Shown: piece by piece, positions 63,585 through 64,000 of the stretch
Position numbering within the stretch: position 1 is the first letter of the stretch
Layout: each line of letters begins with the position of its first letter
DNA from: an uncultured Lachnospiraceae bacterium
GTDB lineage: Bacteria > Bacillota > Clostridia > Lachnospirales > Lachnospiraceae
Direction: 5' to 3'
NCBI GenBank assembly: GCA_902786365.1
Contig: CADACD010000014.1
Span: 1-64,000 of the forward strand
DNA: 64,000 bases
Program-made: the position numbers and the translations under genes
The notes under the pieces: model-generated
The model's input: only the letters and a program-made list of their open reading frames with translations
What the model was told of the DNA's origin: nothing
Databases searched by the model: none

Positions 63585-64000
63585 TTGAAACAGGATAACA
63601 ACAACTCTACAAAACAAAGTTTTTTCATCACTATTATTTTAGTGTTACTTGCTCTTACGCTGCTTCTTTTTCCCGCAAAATGTTCTGTCGGTGTTAAACT
63701 CGGAATTAATATAGCTTTATACTCATTAATTCCTGCGATACTGCCTTTTATGATATTCTCAAACTACGTAATTCAATCAGGATATTCTGAACAGATTGGA
63801 AAGATGGTTCACCCACTATTTCATAAACTATTCAAAACATCAACTAACGGCTCATATGCTGTACTGATAGGATTTTTATGTGGGTATCCGTTAGGTGCAA
63901 AGATTATATGCGATTTAATAAAAAATAATAAAATAAGTTTAAAGGAAGGTTCCTATCTCTTTAAATTTGCAAATAATCCAAGCCTCGCCTTCATTTTATG
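63585..64000 (+). CDS. ylbJ: YlbJ-like sporulation membrane protein, partial (cut by right edge)
   Basis: A TTG start five bases after AGGAG opens a frame that runs to the end of the window (138 codons seen). It has an N-terminal hydrophobic helix (ITIILVLLALTLLLF), a second (NIALYSLIPAILPFMIFSNYVI), and GFLCGYPLGAKIICDLI with KFANNPSLAFIL. These fit the Gate/nucleoside-recognition-like domain of YlbJ, a sporulation integral membrane protein needed for spore cortex formation. It is divergent from asnB. The C-terminal two thirds are not visible. Confidence 0.82.
   Translation, partial: MKQDNNNSTKQSFFITIILVLLALTLLLFPAKCSVGVKLGINIALYSLIPAILPFMIFSNYVIQSGYSEQIGKMVHPLFHKLFKTSTNGSYAVLIGFLCGYPLGAKIICDLIKNNKISLKEGSYLFKFANNPSLAFIL

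Overview
The window is about 64 kb of AT-rich chromosome from a low-GC Firmicute, most likely a spore-former of the class Clostridia and probably Lachnospiraceae. The evidence is consistent Shine-Dalgarno starts (ATG, GTG, TTG), the ylxM-ffh-rpsP-KH-rimM-trmD and yceD-rpmF-plsX-acpP-rnc-smc-ftsY gene orders, the heteromeric HisG/HisZ enzyme, TmcAL next to Pta-AckA, a YlbJ-like sporulation protein and a Spo0A-type DNA-binding domain. The species cannot be named from sequence alone. Almost all genes lie on the minus strand.

Positions 1-12538 form a polymorphic-toxin (Rhs/YD-repeat) locus. It holds a 3237-residue secreted Rhs protein with a hydrophobic C-terminal tip, a small two-helix membrane protein directly downstream that is the candidate immunity factor, and then a 5'-truncated second Rhs frame (orphan cassette) that runs off the left edge. 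The orphan's first ~0.55 kb nearly duplicates part of the full-length gene. Tandem Spo0A-box-like sites lie upstream of the toxin gene.

Positions 13052-17405 carry a CheW-like protein, an OmpR-type two-component pair, a membrane-anchored transglutaminase-like protein on the plus strand, and the tmRNA gene (tag ANENLAYAA). Positions 17558-35438 are a long minus-strand run: a membrane protein; rng with two radical-SAM-associated genes; a partial histidine operon (hisZ-G-D-B-I); recU; two pseudouridine synthases; an SDR enzyme; a small (p)ppGpp synthetase; coaE; polA with a degenerate proofreading domain; and a ZAS-type small membrane protein.

Positions 35827-39956 are the second accessory-looking stretch. 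It has tRNA-Leu(CAA), a plus-strand Spo0A-like regulator and AgrC-like GHKL kinase, an unknown membrane protein, remnants of an ABC transporter, and a 39-bp minisatellite next to trmD.

From 39992 to the right edge the genes are mostly core. They include the SRP/ribosome operon with an unusual four-copy inverted-repeat promoter, a GGDEF protein, ilvA, ftsY-smc-rnc, a candidate 17-codon gene, acpP-plsX-rpmF-yceD, ackA-pta, tmcAL, a DUF711/ACT pair, a WalJ-like metallo-hydrolase, asnB and the start of a ylbJ-like gene. Intergenic spaces are short and often hold long near-perfect hairpins that act as terminators.
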